From: Gammaproteobacteria bacterium
Lineage (GTDB): Bacteria > Pseudomonadota > Gammaproteobacteria > Steroidobacterales > Steroidobacteraceae
NCBI GenBank assembly: GCA_030040235.1
Contig: JASHUC010000469.1
Coordinates: 1-6,656, forward strand
Direction: 5' to 3'
DNA: 6,656 nt
In this document: one piece after another, positions 1 through 6,568 of the stretch
How positions within the stretch are numbered: the first letter of the stretch is position 1
How the letters are laid out: each line of letters starts with the position of its first letter
Notes under the pieces: model-generated
What the model saw: only the letters and a program-made list of their open reading frames with translations
Database searches by the model: none
Told to the model about the DNA's origin: nothing
Made by a program: the position numbers and the translations under genes

Positions 1-2780
1 GAATCGGCCTGCAGGACGTGGTGGCGGCGATTTCCAACGCCAACGCGAACGCCCCGAAGGGCGGGATCGACGTGGGACCGCAGCGGTACCAGATCTATAC
101 GAACGACAATGCGCGCGACGCAGCGGCTTACCGGAACCTCATCATCGCGAGCCGCAACGGCGCGGTCGTGAGGCTGAGTGATGTGGGGACCGTGACCGAC
201 ATGCAGGATGGGGCCACTCAGAACATTCGCACCTATGGAATCTACAACGGTAAGGCGGCCATCACGGTTCAAGTTCTGAAGCAGCCGGGAGCCAACATGA
301 TCGACGTAGTCGATCGGGTGAAGGCCGCTATCCCGGAGCTGAAGGCCTCGATCGATCCCAACATCGATCTGGAGGTCACCTCCGATCGCTCCGTGACCAT
401 TCGGGGCTCGCTCCACCAGGTCGAGCAGACGCTCCTCATCTCGGTGGCGATGGTCATTCTCGTCGTCTACATCTTCCTCCACAGCCATCGTGCAGCGATC
501 GTCCCGGCGGTCGTCGTGCCGGTTTCCCTCGTCGGCACCTTCGGCGCGATGTACCTCCTCGACTACACGCTCGATAACTTCTCGCTCATGGCGATCACGG
601 TCGCCACGGGGTTCTTGGTGGATGATGCCATCGTCGTGATGGAAAACATCATGCGGCACATCGAAGCGGGCATGTCCCGCACGCGCGCCGCGCTTTACGG
701 CGCGCGCGAAGTGGGCTTCACCGTGCTGGCCATGAGCCTCGCGCTGTGCGCGGTCTTCATTCCGTTCGAGTTGATGGGCGGAATCATCGGGCGGCTGTTC
801 GGCGAGTTCTTCATCACGCTGTCGGTGGCGATCCTCATCTCGCTCGTGCTCTCGCTCACCACGACGCCGATGCTCTGCTCGCGGCTGCTGCCGAATTTAC
901 TCCGAGTTCGGCAGCGCGCAGCGGCCAGCTTGGCACGGGCACACTGGTTCGATCGGTTCTTCAGCGTGCTTCGCCGCGAGTACGAGCAGTCGCTTCCCTG
1001 GGCATTGCGTCATCCGATGAGCGTGCTCGCACTGCTTCCGGTCGTGATCGCACTCAGCCTCTTTCTGATCGTGATTGCACCGAAGGGCTTTTTCCCGCAG
1101 CAGGATACCGGCCAGCTGCAGGGAGGTTTGCGCGCCGACTCGTTCGCGTCGTTCTCGCTCGTCAAGAGCAAGCTGAACGAAGTGGCGAAGATCATCCAGG
1201 ACGACCCCGCCGTGGACAGCGTGACCGGCTCCGTCGGGGGCGGGTCGTTTTGGAACGGAAACGGCGTGAGCGCGAGCGTCAACGTCACGCTCAAACCGCG
1301 CAACGAGCGCAGCGCCTCGGCCGACGACGTCCTGGCGCGGTTGCGGCCGCAACTCGCCAGGGTCACAGGCGTCCAGACCTTCCTGCAGTCGCAACAGGAC
1401 ATCGGCGGCGGCGGGGGCGGCCGCTCTGCCAACGCCCAATACCAATACACGCTGCTCGGTGATAACTTGACCGAGCTTCGGACGTGGTCCGACAGGCTGC
1501 GCGTCGCGCTGCAAAAGGTGCCAGAGCTGACCGACGTCGATACCGATCTGCAAGCGGGAGGACTCGAGGCGGATCTGGTCGTCGACCGCGACACGGCTTA
1601 CCGCCTGGGACTCACGGAAGCTCAGATCGACAGCGCGCTCGGCGATGCCTTCGCGCAGTCCGAGGTCTCGACGATCTACAATCCGTTCAGTCCACAGCAG
1701 TATCGCGTCGTGATGGAAGTGGCGCCGCAGTTCTGGCAGAGCCCGGAGGTATTGAAGGACCTCTGGTTGAGCACCTCCGGCGGTCCCGTGAGCGGCACGC
1801 AGCTGACTCAGGCCGTCGCGGGCACGACCAGCTTCAGCGGCACCACCTCCAGCACCGCCACCGCCGTTGCGGAAGACCTGGCCCGCAATCAAGCCCTCAA
1901 CTCCCTCGCCAATGCGGGACGAGGCAACACCTCGACCGGTGCGGCGGTCAGCGTGAGCGCCGAAACGCTCGTTCCTTTCTCGGCCTTCAGCCATTTCGAG
2001 ACCGGCACCGCGCCGGTGAGCGTCAACCACACGGGCACATCCGCTTCCACCTCCATTGCCTTCAATCTGCCCGAGGGCGTCTCGCTCGACGAAGCGATCG
2101 CAGCCATCGAGCGCACCATGAATCAGATCCACGTTCCGGCGAGCATCCACGGAGGCACCTACGGCGAGGCCTTCCTCTTCCAGCAAAGCGCGAATCGCTT
2201 TCCGCTCATGGCCCTCGGAGCGATTCTCGCCATCTACGTCGTGCTCGGAATACTCTACGAGAGCTACGCCCATCCGCTGATCATCTTGTCGACGCTGCCC
2301 TCGGCCTGGCTCGGGGCGCTGCTCGCCCTGTTGGTCACCGGTACGGAGCTCAATATCGTTTCCGTCCTCGGCATGATCATGCTGACCGGGATCGTGATGA
2401 AGAACGGCATCATGATGGTCGATTTCGCACGGGATGGAGAGCGTACGCTTGGGCTCGATCCGCGCGCCGCGATTACCCGGGCGTGCTCGCTGCGCTTTCG
2501 CCCGATCATGATGACGACCTTTGCCGCGATCGCCGGCGCCCTGCCGCTCGCGATCGCCTGGGGTGAGGGGACCGAAATGCGGCGGCCGCTCGGCATCTCA
2601 ATCGTGGGCGGCCTCATCGTCAGCCAGATGCTGACGCTTTATACGACACCTGTGGTTTATCTTGCCGTTCACCGGCTCCAGCGGTTCCTCCGGCGGCTCT
2701 TCGGACGCGGTCAACAATCGCCTGAACCCATCACGCCGCCCTTGGGGACCGGCGGCACCAACGCACAGGTACGCGCATGA
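1..2780 (+). CDS. mdtC: RND multidrug efflux permease, MdtC/MuxC type (5' end missing)
   Basis: Inner-membrane proton-driven pump subunit of a tripartite efflux system (HAE-1 family, ACR_tran). The reading frame is open from the left edge (first whole codon at 3), so the start and roughly the first 190 residues of a ~1030-1100-residue family protein, including TM1, are missing. About 925 residues are visible. The sequence follows E. coli MdtC closely as I recall it, for example SNANA near the start, DPAVDSVTG, QYQYTLLGD and the C-terminal LTLYTTPVVYL. TM2-TM6 lie at about 430-890, TM7 near 1015-1085 and TM8-TM12 at about 2200-2690. The proton-relay residues are all present: the Asp-Asp pair of TM4 (621-626), the TM10 Lys (2400-2402, in VMKNGIMM) and the TM11 Arg and Thr (2493 and 2514, in RFRPIMMTT). 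It therefore looks functional. It carries a 61-residue insertion, listed separately, and a run of six glycines near 1405-1420. MdtB/MuxB is the alternative assignment; similarity around TM5 and the outer-membrane gene directly downstream favour the last permease of the operon. Substrates cannot be read from the sequence. Confidence 0.93.
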   Translation, partial: IGLQDVVAAISNANANAPKGGIDVGPQRYQIYTNDNARDAAAYRNLIIASRNGAVVRLSDVGTVTDMQDGATQNIRTYGIYNGKAAITVQVLKQPGANMIDVVDRVKAAIPELKASIDPNIDLEVTSDRSVTIRGSLHQVEQTLLISVAMVILVVYIFLHSHRAAIVPAVVVPVSLVGTFGAMYLLDYTLDNFSLMAITVATGFLVDDAIVVMENIMRHIEAGMSRTRAALYGAREVGFTVLAMSLALCAVFIPFELMGGIIGRLFGEFFITLSVAILISLVLSLTTTPMLCSRLLPNLLRVRQRAAASLARAHWFDRFFSVLRREYEQSLPWALRHPMSVLALLPVVIALSLFLIVIAPKGFFPQQDTGQLQGGLRADSFASFSLVKSKLNEVAKIIQDDPAVDSVTGSVGGGSFWNGNGVSASVNVTLKPRNERSASADDVLARLRPQLARVTGVQTFLQSQQDIGGGGGGRSANAQYQYTLLGDNLTELRTWSDRLRVALQKVPELTDVDTDLQAGGLEADLVVDRDTAYRLGLTEAQIDSALGDAFAQSEVSTIYNPFSPQQYRVVMEVAPQFWQSPEVLKDLWLSTSGGPVSGTQLTQAVAGTTSFSGTTSSTATAVAEDLARNQALNSLANAGRGNTSTGAAVSVSAETLVPFSAFSHFETGTAPVSVNHTGTSASTSIAFNLPEGVSLDEAIAAIERTMNQIHVPASIHGGTYGEAFLFQQSANRFPLMALGAILAIYVVLGILYESYAHPLIILSTLPSAWLGALLALLVTGTELNIVSVLGMIMLTGIVMKNGIMMVDFARDGERTLGLDPRAAITRACSLRFRPIMMTTFAAIAGALPLAIAWGEGTEMRRPLGISIVGGLIVSQMLTLYTTPVVYLAVHRLQRFLRRLFGRGQQSPEPITPPLGTGGTNAQVRA
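1785..1967 (+). other. Ser/Thr/Ala-rich insertion in the RND permease
   Basis: Aligned by eye to E. coli MdtC, the short stretch between the strand ending LWLSTSGG and the strand LVPFSAF is only a few residues long in MdtC. Here it holds about 61 extra residues, beginning PVSGTQLTQ and ending VSVSAET. The composition is rich in Ser, Thr, Ala, Gly and Asn with no hydrophobic segment, so it should be a periplasmic, partly flexible loop. A central part (AEDLARNQALNSLANAG) could form a helix. By homology with AcrB, the position is near the boundary of the second docking subdomain and the second porter half. The frame stays open and codon use matches the flanks, so this is not a sequencing artefact. 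I recall similar insertions in other non-enterobacterial Mdt-like permeases, so it probably marks a subfamily. Confidence 0.7.
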
Positions 2781-4267
2781 TTCTCCGAGCTCACAGACGT
2801 GCAAGCGTGGTCGTGCGCGTTGCCACACTCACCGGTCTCATCCTGCTCGCGGCGGGCTGCTCCGTCGGTCCCGACTACAAACGGCCGCCCGTCCTGAGCG
2901 CCGCGGCATACAAGGAGCAAAGCGGGTGGAAGCCTAGCGAGCCCGCCGACGTCCTCCAGCGCGGCCCGTGGTGGCAGATCTTCAATGACGATGTGCTGAA
3001 TCGGCTCGAAGCTCAGGTCAACTCGTCGAACCAGACCGTTCAGTCGGCTGTGGCGGCCGTCGATGAGGCTCGGGCGATGGTCCGCGAGGCGCAGGCGAGT
3101 TTCTTTCCCACGATTTCCTTGAGCGCCTCGCGGACGAAGACCGGCGAGGGACTCGGCGCATTGGGTATCGAAACCACGGGAACCACGGGAGCTCTGGGGG
3201 AAACCGGCGCCTTCTCGGGCTCGTCGTTCACCGAGACACTGAACAGCGTAGGAGCCAGCGCCAGCTGGAACATCGATATCTGGGGACAGACGCGCCGCAC
3301 CGTCGAGGGCGAGAAGGCCTCGGCGCTCGCGAGCGCCGCTGCACTGGCCGCGGCAGAACTCACCGCCCAGGCCGAGCTCGCCACGGACTACTTCGAGCTG
3401 CGCGCCCAGGATCAGCTGGTGACCATGCTCACCGACATCGTGGCCGCGGACGACAAAGCCCTCAAAATCACCGAGGCGCGCTATCGCGAGGGTGTGGCAT
3501 ACAAGGCGGACATGCTCAGCGCGCAGACCGAGCTCTTGACCGCGCAGGCACAGCAGGTCAATGCGGCCATTCAACGCGGGACGCTCGAGCATGCAATCGC
3601 CGTGCTGATCGGCAAGCAACCGGCGGTGTTCTCGTTGAAACCCGGATCGCTGGCCAACATCATCCCGACGGTGCCTCCCGGAATCCCATCGACGCTTCTC
3701 GAGCGCCGTCCGGATATCGCCGAGGCTGAGCGTCAGGTGGCCTCCGCCAACGCGCAGATCGGCGTCGCCATCTCGGCCTTTTTCCCGAGTCTCACGCTTT
3801 CGGCCTCGAATCAGTACGAAAGCTCGACACTCAGCAATCTCATCCAGGCATCCAACCGTATCTGGTCCTTCGGTCCGAGTCTCGCCCAAACCCTGTTCGA
3901 TGCCGGCCTGCACAGAGCCGAGGTCGCGTATGCGCGCGCGTCTCACCAGGCGAGCGTCGCCAACTACCGGCAAACGGTGCTTTCCGACTTTCAGCAGGTC
4001 GAGGACCAGCTCGTCAGCTTGCGAGTGCTCGAGAAACAGGCGGTGCTCGAAGACGCGCTCGTCAAGGCGGCGAGGGAATCGGAGACGCTCACCCTGGAGC
4101 AGTACAAGGCGGGCACGGAGCCGTATAGTAGCGTGATCACTGCCCAGGACACCCGGCTCGCTGCCGAGGAGACCGCGCTCACCGTGCAGGAGGACCGGTT
4201 CACGTCGAGCGTTGCGCTGATCGAGGCGATCGGCGGCGGCTGGGACGTCTCGATGCTCAAGTATTGA
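2777..4267 (+). CDS. Outer-membrane efflux channel lipoprotein (NodT/OprM family)
   Basis: Outer-membrane factor that forms the trimeric exit duct of a tripartite RND pump; 496 residues, normal for the family (two OEP repeats). The N-terminus has basic residues, a hydrophobic stretch and a lipobox LAAGC with the lipid-bearing cysteine at residue 28. Ser at +2 fits sorting to the outer membrane. The usual start of the mature protein, CSVGPDYKRP, follows. The first OEP repeat spans about 65-275. The second begins at the family signature GIPSTLLERRPDI (302-314) and runs to about 485, including FGPSLAQTLFDAG. Residues about 120-150 contain a Gly/Thr-rich segment where the first extracellular barrel loop is expected. 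The ATG overlaps the stop of the permease gene as ATGA, with a weak AGG seven bases upstream, so translation is probably coupled. The arrangement matches OpmB beside MuxABC in Pseudomonas, whereas E. coli MdtABC relies on the unlinked TolC. It should dock to the adaptor encoded left of the window. Confidence 0.95.
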   Translation: MILRAHRRASVVVRVATLTGLILLAAGCSVGPDYKRPPVLSAAAYKEQSGWKPSEPADVLQRGPWWQIFNDDVLNRLEAQVNSSNQTVQSAVAAVDEARAMVREAQASFFPTISLSASRTKTGEGLGALGIETTGTTGALGETGAFSGSSFTETLNSVGASASWNIDIWGQTRRTVEGEKASALASAAALAAAELTAQAELATDYFELRAQDQLVTMLTDIVAADDKALKITEARYREGVAYKADMLSAQTELLTAQAQQVNAAIQRGTLEHAIAVLIGKQPAVFSLKPGSLANIIPTVPPGIPSTLLERRPDIAEAERQVASANAQIGVAISAFFPSLTLSASNQYESSTLSNLIQASNRIWSFGPSLAQTLFDAGLHRAEVAYARASHQASVANYRQTVLSDFQQVEDQLVSLRVLEKQAVLEDALVKAARESETLTLEQYKAGTEPYSSVITAQDTRLAAEETALTVQEDRFTSSVALIEAIGGGWDVSMLKY

Positions 4268-4270
4268 AGG
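4266..4270 (+). promoter_or_regulatory. Ribosome binding site deciding the VOC gene start
   Basis: GAAGG lies eight bases before the GTG at 4279 and inside the end of the outer-membrane factor gene. It is the best Shine-Dalgarno match near any start in the window. It favours GTG 4279 over the in-frame TTG at 4264, which has no comparable site upstream. Confidence 0.6.
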
Positions 4271-4278
4271 TCGAACCC

Positions 4279-4713
4279 GTGTCGCTCACGCCGTTTCACG
4301 TCGCGGTTCAGGTCCGAGATATCGGCGAGGCGCGGACATTCTACAAAGACATTCTCGGATGCTCCGAAGGCCGAAGCGCCTCCCACTGGGTGGACTTCAA
4401 CCTTTACGGGCACCAGTTCGTCTGCCATCTCAACCCCGCCCTGGGCAAAGACGGGAAGATCGCCGCCCTCTTCAATCCCGTCGATGGAGACCAGGTTCCG
4501 GTTCCGCACTGCGGAGTGGTGCTCGAGATGGACGAATGGCAGGAGCTCGCCGCGCGCTTGCGGCGGCACGGCGTGAGCTTCGTGGTCGAGCCCCACGTGC
4601 GCTTCCAGGGCTCACCGGGCGAGCAGGCAACCCTGTTCCTGTTCGACCCGTCCGGCAACGCGCTCGAGTTCAAGTCGTTCCGCGACATCGCCCAGCAGCT
4701 GTTTGCAACCTAG
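4279..4713 (+). CDS. VOC-family (glyoxalase fold) protein, COG3565-like predicted dioxygenase
   Basis: Small cytosolic protein of the vicinal oxygen chelate superfamily; 144 residues from GTG 4279, the usual size. Two beta-alpha-beta-beta-beta modules are recognisable: residues 5 to about 52 (FHVAVQVRD, ILGCSEGRS, WVDFNLYGHQ) and about 75 to 137 (HCGVVLEM, GEQATLFLFDPSGNALEF). Candidate metal ligands are His7, His77 and Glu130, the His/His/Glu set typical of metal-binding VOC proteins. The closest family I recognise is COG3565, annotated as a predicted extradiol-type dioxygenase but without a settled substrate. A resistance role of the fosfomycin or bleomycin kind is possible in principle, but nothing here shows it. 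The GTG start gives MSLTPFHVAV and has a good ribosome binding site. A TTG at 4264 overlapping the previous stop would add five residues. The gene sits 11 nt after the outer-membrane factor and 11 nt before the YciH-type gene, so it is almost certainly cotranscribed. Confidence 0.88.
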   Translation: MSLTPFHVAVQVRDIGEARTFYKDILGCSEGRSASHWVDFNLYGHQFVCHLNPALGKDGKIAALFNPVDGDQVPVPHCGVVLEMDEWQELAARLRRHGVSFVVEPHVRFQGSPGEQATLFLFDPSGNALEFKSFRDIAQQLFAT

Positions 4714-4724
4714 CAGCGACCTGG

Positions 4725-5057
4725 ATGAAACCCAAGCACACCTTCCGCGGCGTCGTGATGCGGACCGATCCTGCGCGGGGCCTGCAGGCCTCGAGGCCGC
4801 CGACCGCACGCAGCGGACCTGCGGCCGTGCGGGTCGGCCGTGAGGTGGCGGGCCGGGCCGGCAAGGGCGTTTCGGTGATCCAAGGCCTGCCGCTTGCGGC
4901 GCAGGCGCTCGAGGAGCTCGCCGCGCGGCTCAAGAAGCTCTGCGGAGCGGGCGGCGCGGTAAAGGACGGCGTGATCGAGATTCAGGGCGATCACCGCGAG
5001 CGGCTCGTCGCGGAGCTGCGCAAGCTCGGCTACGACGCCAAGCGCTCCGGGGGATGA
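4725..5057 (+). CDS. yciH: YciH/SUI1-family translation initiation factor homologue
   Basis: Homologue of bacterial YciH, the counterpart of eukaryotic eIF1 (SUI1 domain); 110 residues against about 108 in E. coli. The N-terminal 20 residues (RGVVMRTDPARG) fit the short conserved lead of YciH. A variable Ala/Pro/Arg-rich linker runs from about 21 to 40. The SUI1 fold covers about 42-108, with the GKGV motif at 46-49 and the very conserved CGAGGAVKDGVIEIQGD at 73-89. E. coli YciH binds the 30S subunit and has been proposed to affect initiation fidelity or translation under stress; its physiological role is not settled. ATG 4725 is chosen because it restores the full family N-terminus; the next in-frame ATG (4758) would cut into it. 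No clear Shine-Dalgarno is present. The gene lies 11 nt after the VOC gene and its stop overlaps the MFS start (ATGA). A translation factor inside an efflux operon is unusual. Confidence 0.92.
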   Translation: MKPKHTFRGVVMRTDPARGLQASRPPTARSGPAAVRVGREVAGRAGKGVSVIQGLPLAAQALEELAARLKKLCGAGGAVKDGVIEIQGDHRERLVAELRKLGYDAKRSGG

Positions 5058-6484
5058 GCACTCAACGATCTCTGCATACCCTGCTGTGGCTCGTCGCGAT
5101 CGGGTTCTTCATGCAGACCCTGGACACGACGATCGTCAACACGGCGCTCCCGGCCATGGCGAGAAGCCTCGGCGAGCGGCCACTCAGGATGCAATCGGTC
5201 GTCGTCGCGTACGCGCTCGCCATGGCGATGCTCATTCCGGCCTCGGGATGGGTAGCCGATCGATTCGGCATCCGGCGCGCCTTCTTTGCCGCGATCGTAG
5301 TGTTCGTCCTCGGATCGCTCCTGTGCGCAAGCTCGCGCTCCCTGCTCGAGCTCTCGCTCTCGCGCGTCTTGCAGGGCATCGGCGGCGCAATGCTCCTGCC
5401 CGTAGGACGACTCGCGATCCTGCGTGCGTTTCCGCGCGAGCGGCTCCTGCAGGCGATGAGCTTCATCGCGATTCCCGGTCTTCTCGGCCCGCTCATCGGA
5501 CCGACGCTCGGGGGCTGGCTGGTCGAGGTCGCCTCGTGGCACTGGATCTTCCTCATCAACGTGCCGATCGGACTCGCCGGATGCATCGCGACCTTCTTCT
5601 TCATGCCGGAGCACCGCGAGGCGAACGTCGCGCGCTTCGACCTTGCAGGCTACACGCTGCTCGCCGTCGGCATGGTTGCGGTGTCCTTCGCAGTCGACGG
5701 GCTCTCGGAGCTCGCCTTCCGCCACGCGACGGTGCTCGTGCTGCTGGTATTCGGGCTCGCGAGCCTCGTCGCCTACTGGCTGCGCGCGCCTCAGCAGACC
5801 CATCCGCTTTTTCCGCCGGGCATGTTTCGCACCTCCACCTTCAGCATCGGGCTGCTCGGGAACCTGTTCTCGCGGCTCGGCAGCGGGAGCATGCCGTTCC
5901 TGATTCCGCTCCTGCTGCAGGTGAGCCTCGGCTATACCGCGCTGCACTCGGGCCTGATGATGGTGCCCACCTCGATCGGAGCGATCCTCTCCAAGCGAAT
6001 GGCGACGCCCCTCATCACGCGCTTCGGATATCGCCGCACGCTCGTCGTCAACACGTTCCTGGTCGGCGCCGGCATGGCGAGCTTCGCGCTGCTCACGGCC
6101 TCGGAGCCCCTGTGGCTCAGTGTGCTGCAACTCGGCCTCTTCGGGATCGTGAACTCCCTGCAGTTCACCGCGATGAACACTGTCACGCTGAAGGACCTCA
6201 CGGGCGTGGCCGCGAGCAGCGGCAACAGCCTGCTCTCGATGGTGCAGATGCTGTCGATGAGCCTCGGCGTTGCAGCCGCCGGTGGACTGCTGACGACGTT
6301 CGTGGATGTTTTCGGTCGTGATCGCGCGCAGGGACTGCCGGCTTTCCAAGCGACTTTCATCTGTGTCGGCTTGATGACCGCGGCGTCGGCCTGGATCTTC
6401 TGGCAGCTATCGGCCGACACGCCCGTCGCGGGCCGCGCGGAGGAGACCGAAGCGGCCGCCGCGAAGACGAACGACTGGACGTAG
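5054..6484 (+). CDS. mdtD: MFS transporter, DHA2 (14-TM) family, MdtD type
   Basis: Inner-membrane proton-coupled exporter; 476 residues against 471 in E. coli MdtD, with similarity along the whole length as I recall it. Visible motifs are LDTTIVNTALP in TM1 (23-33), the loop 2-3 motif A as GWVADRFGIRR (65-75), the antiporter motif C as GPLIGPTLGG in TM5 (145-154), then SWHWIFLINVP (161-171). The MdtD-like segments MNTVTLKDL (374-382) and ASSGNSLLSM (387-396) are also present. The C-terminal tail from about 455 is charged, Ala-rich and cytosolic. The ATG overlaps the stop of the YciH-type gene as ATGA. The only purine-rich run (five G) abuts the start too closely to be a normal ribosome binding site, so coupling to upstream translation is likely. 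In enterobacteria mdtD ends the mdtABCD operon under BaeSR. Its Salmonella version (IceT) was reported to export iron-citrate; whether this protein shares that substrate is unknown. Confidence 0.93.
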   Translation: MSTQRSLHTLLWLVAIGFFMQTLDTTIVNTALPAMARSLGERPLRMQSVVVAYALAMAMLIPASGWVADRFGIRRAFFAAIVVFVLGSLLCASSRSLLELSLSRVLQGIGGAMLLPVGRLAILRAFPRERLLQAMSFIAIPGLLGPLIGPTLGGWLVEVASWHWIFLINVPIGLAGCIATFFFMPEHREANVARFDLAGYTLLAVGMVAVSFAVDGLSELAFRHATVLVLLVFGLASLVAYWLRAPQQTHPLFPPGMFRTSTFSIGLLGNLFSRLGSGSMPFLIPLLLQVSLGYTALHSGLMMVPTSIGAILSKRMATPLITRFGYRRTLVVNTFLVGAGMASFALLTASEPLWLSVLQLGLFGIVNSLQFTAMNTVTLKDLTGVAASSGNSLLSMVQMLSMSLGVAAAGGLLTTFVDVFGRDRAQGLPAFQATFICVGLMTAASAWIFWQLSADTPVAGRAEETEAAAAKTNDWT

Positions 6485-6488
6485 TTCT

Positions 6489-6545
6489 TCGGGCGAGCGA
6501 CCTGCGGCGGCGGGCACATCCCTGTGCCTGACATCGGGCGAGCGA
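6489..6545. repeat. 12-bp direct repeat in the convergent spacer
   Basis: TCGGGCGAGCGA occurs at 6489-6500 and exactly again at 6534-6545, 45 bases apart, bracketing the hairpin at 6511-6530. It lies in the noncoding spacer between the MFS stop and the end of the minus-strand gene. The function is unknown; chance is possible given the GC-rich, GCGAGC-prone composition. Confidence 0.6.
6511..6530. terminator. Possible hairpin terminator after mdtD
   Basis: An inverted repeat pairs 6511-6518 with 6523-6530: eight base pairs (one G-T wobble) around a four-base loop TCCC, with the core GGCACA/TGTGCC. It begins 26 nt after the MFS stop, where an operon-end structure is expected. No T run follows on either strand, so it is not a classical intrinsic terminator. 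It could stabilise the 3' end of the mRNA or act with Rho. Confidence 0.35.
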
Positions 6546-6552
6546 GCGCGGA

Positions 6553-6568
6553 CTAGCGCTCGCGCTAG
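6553..6568. terminator. Second short hairpin overlapping the minus-strand stop codon
   Basis: CTAGCG (6553-6558) and CGCTAG (6563-6568) form a perfect six-base-pair stem with a CTCG loop. The right arm contains the stop codon of the minus-strand gene (6565-6567). No T run is present. It may help end transcription from either side of the convergent pair, but the evidence is the inverted repeat alone. Confidence 0.25.

Noticed and set aside
682..706. Perfect 9-bp inverted repeat (CGCGCGCCG / CGGCGCGCG) with a 7-base loop inside the RND gene
   Set aside because: It encodes a conserved part of the permease after TM4 and consists only of alternating G and C; chance in GC-rich coding sequence is enough.
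897..2273. Long open frame on the minus strand (458 codons) opposite the RND gene
   Set aside because: It is antisense to a clearly conserved permease, has Arg/Glu/Gly-rich composition with no recognisable domain, and is a typical by-product of GC-rich codon use.
2711..3973. Long minus-strand open frame (420 codons) opposite the outer-membrane factor
   Set aside because: It overlaps a well-supported lipoprotein gene and its translation resembles no family; a shadow of strong third-position GC bias.
4359..4724. Upstream extension of the YciH frame into the VOC gene
   Set aside because: The frame is open here, but its translation is Arg-rich and unlike YciH; the family N-terminus begins at ATG 4725.
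5030..6349. Long minus-strand open frame (439 codons) opposite mdtD
   Set aside because: The translation is a monotonous Arg/Glu/His/Gln-rich string mirroring codons of a membrane protein; no domain or start context.
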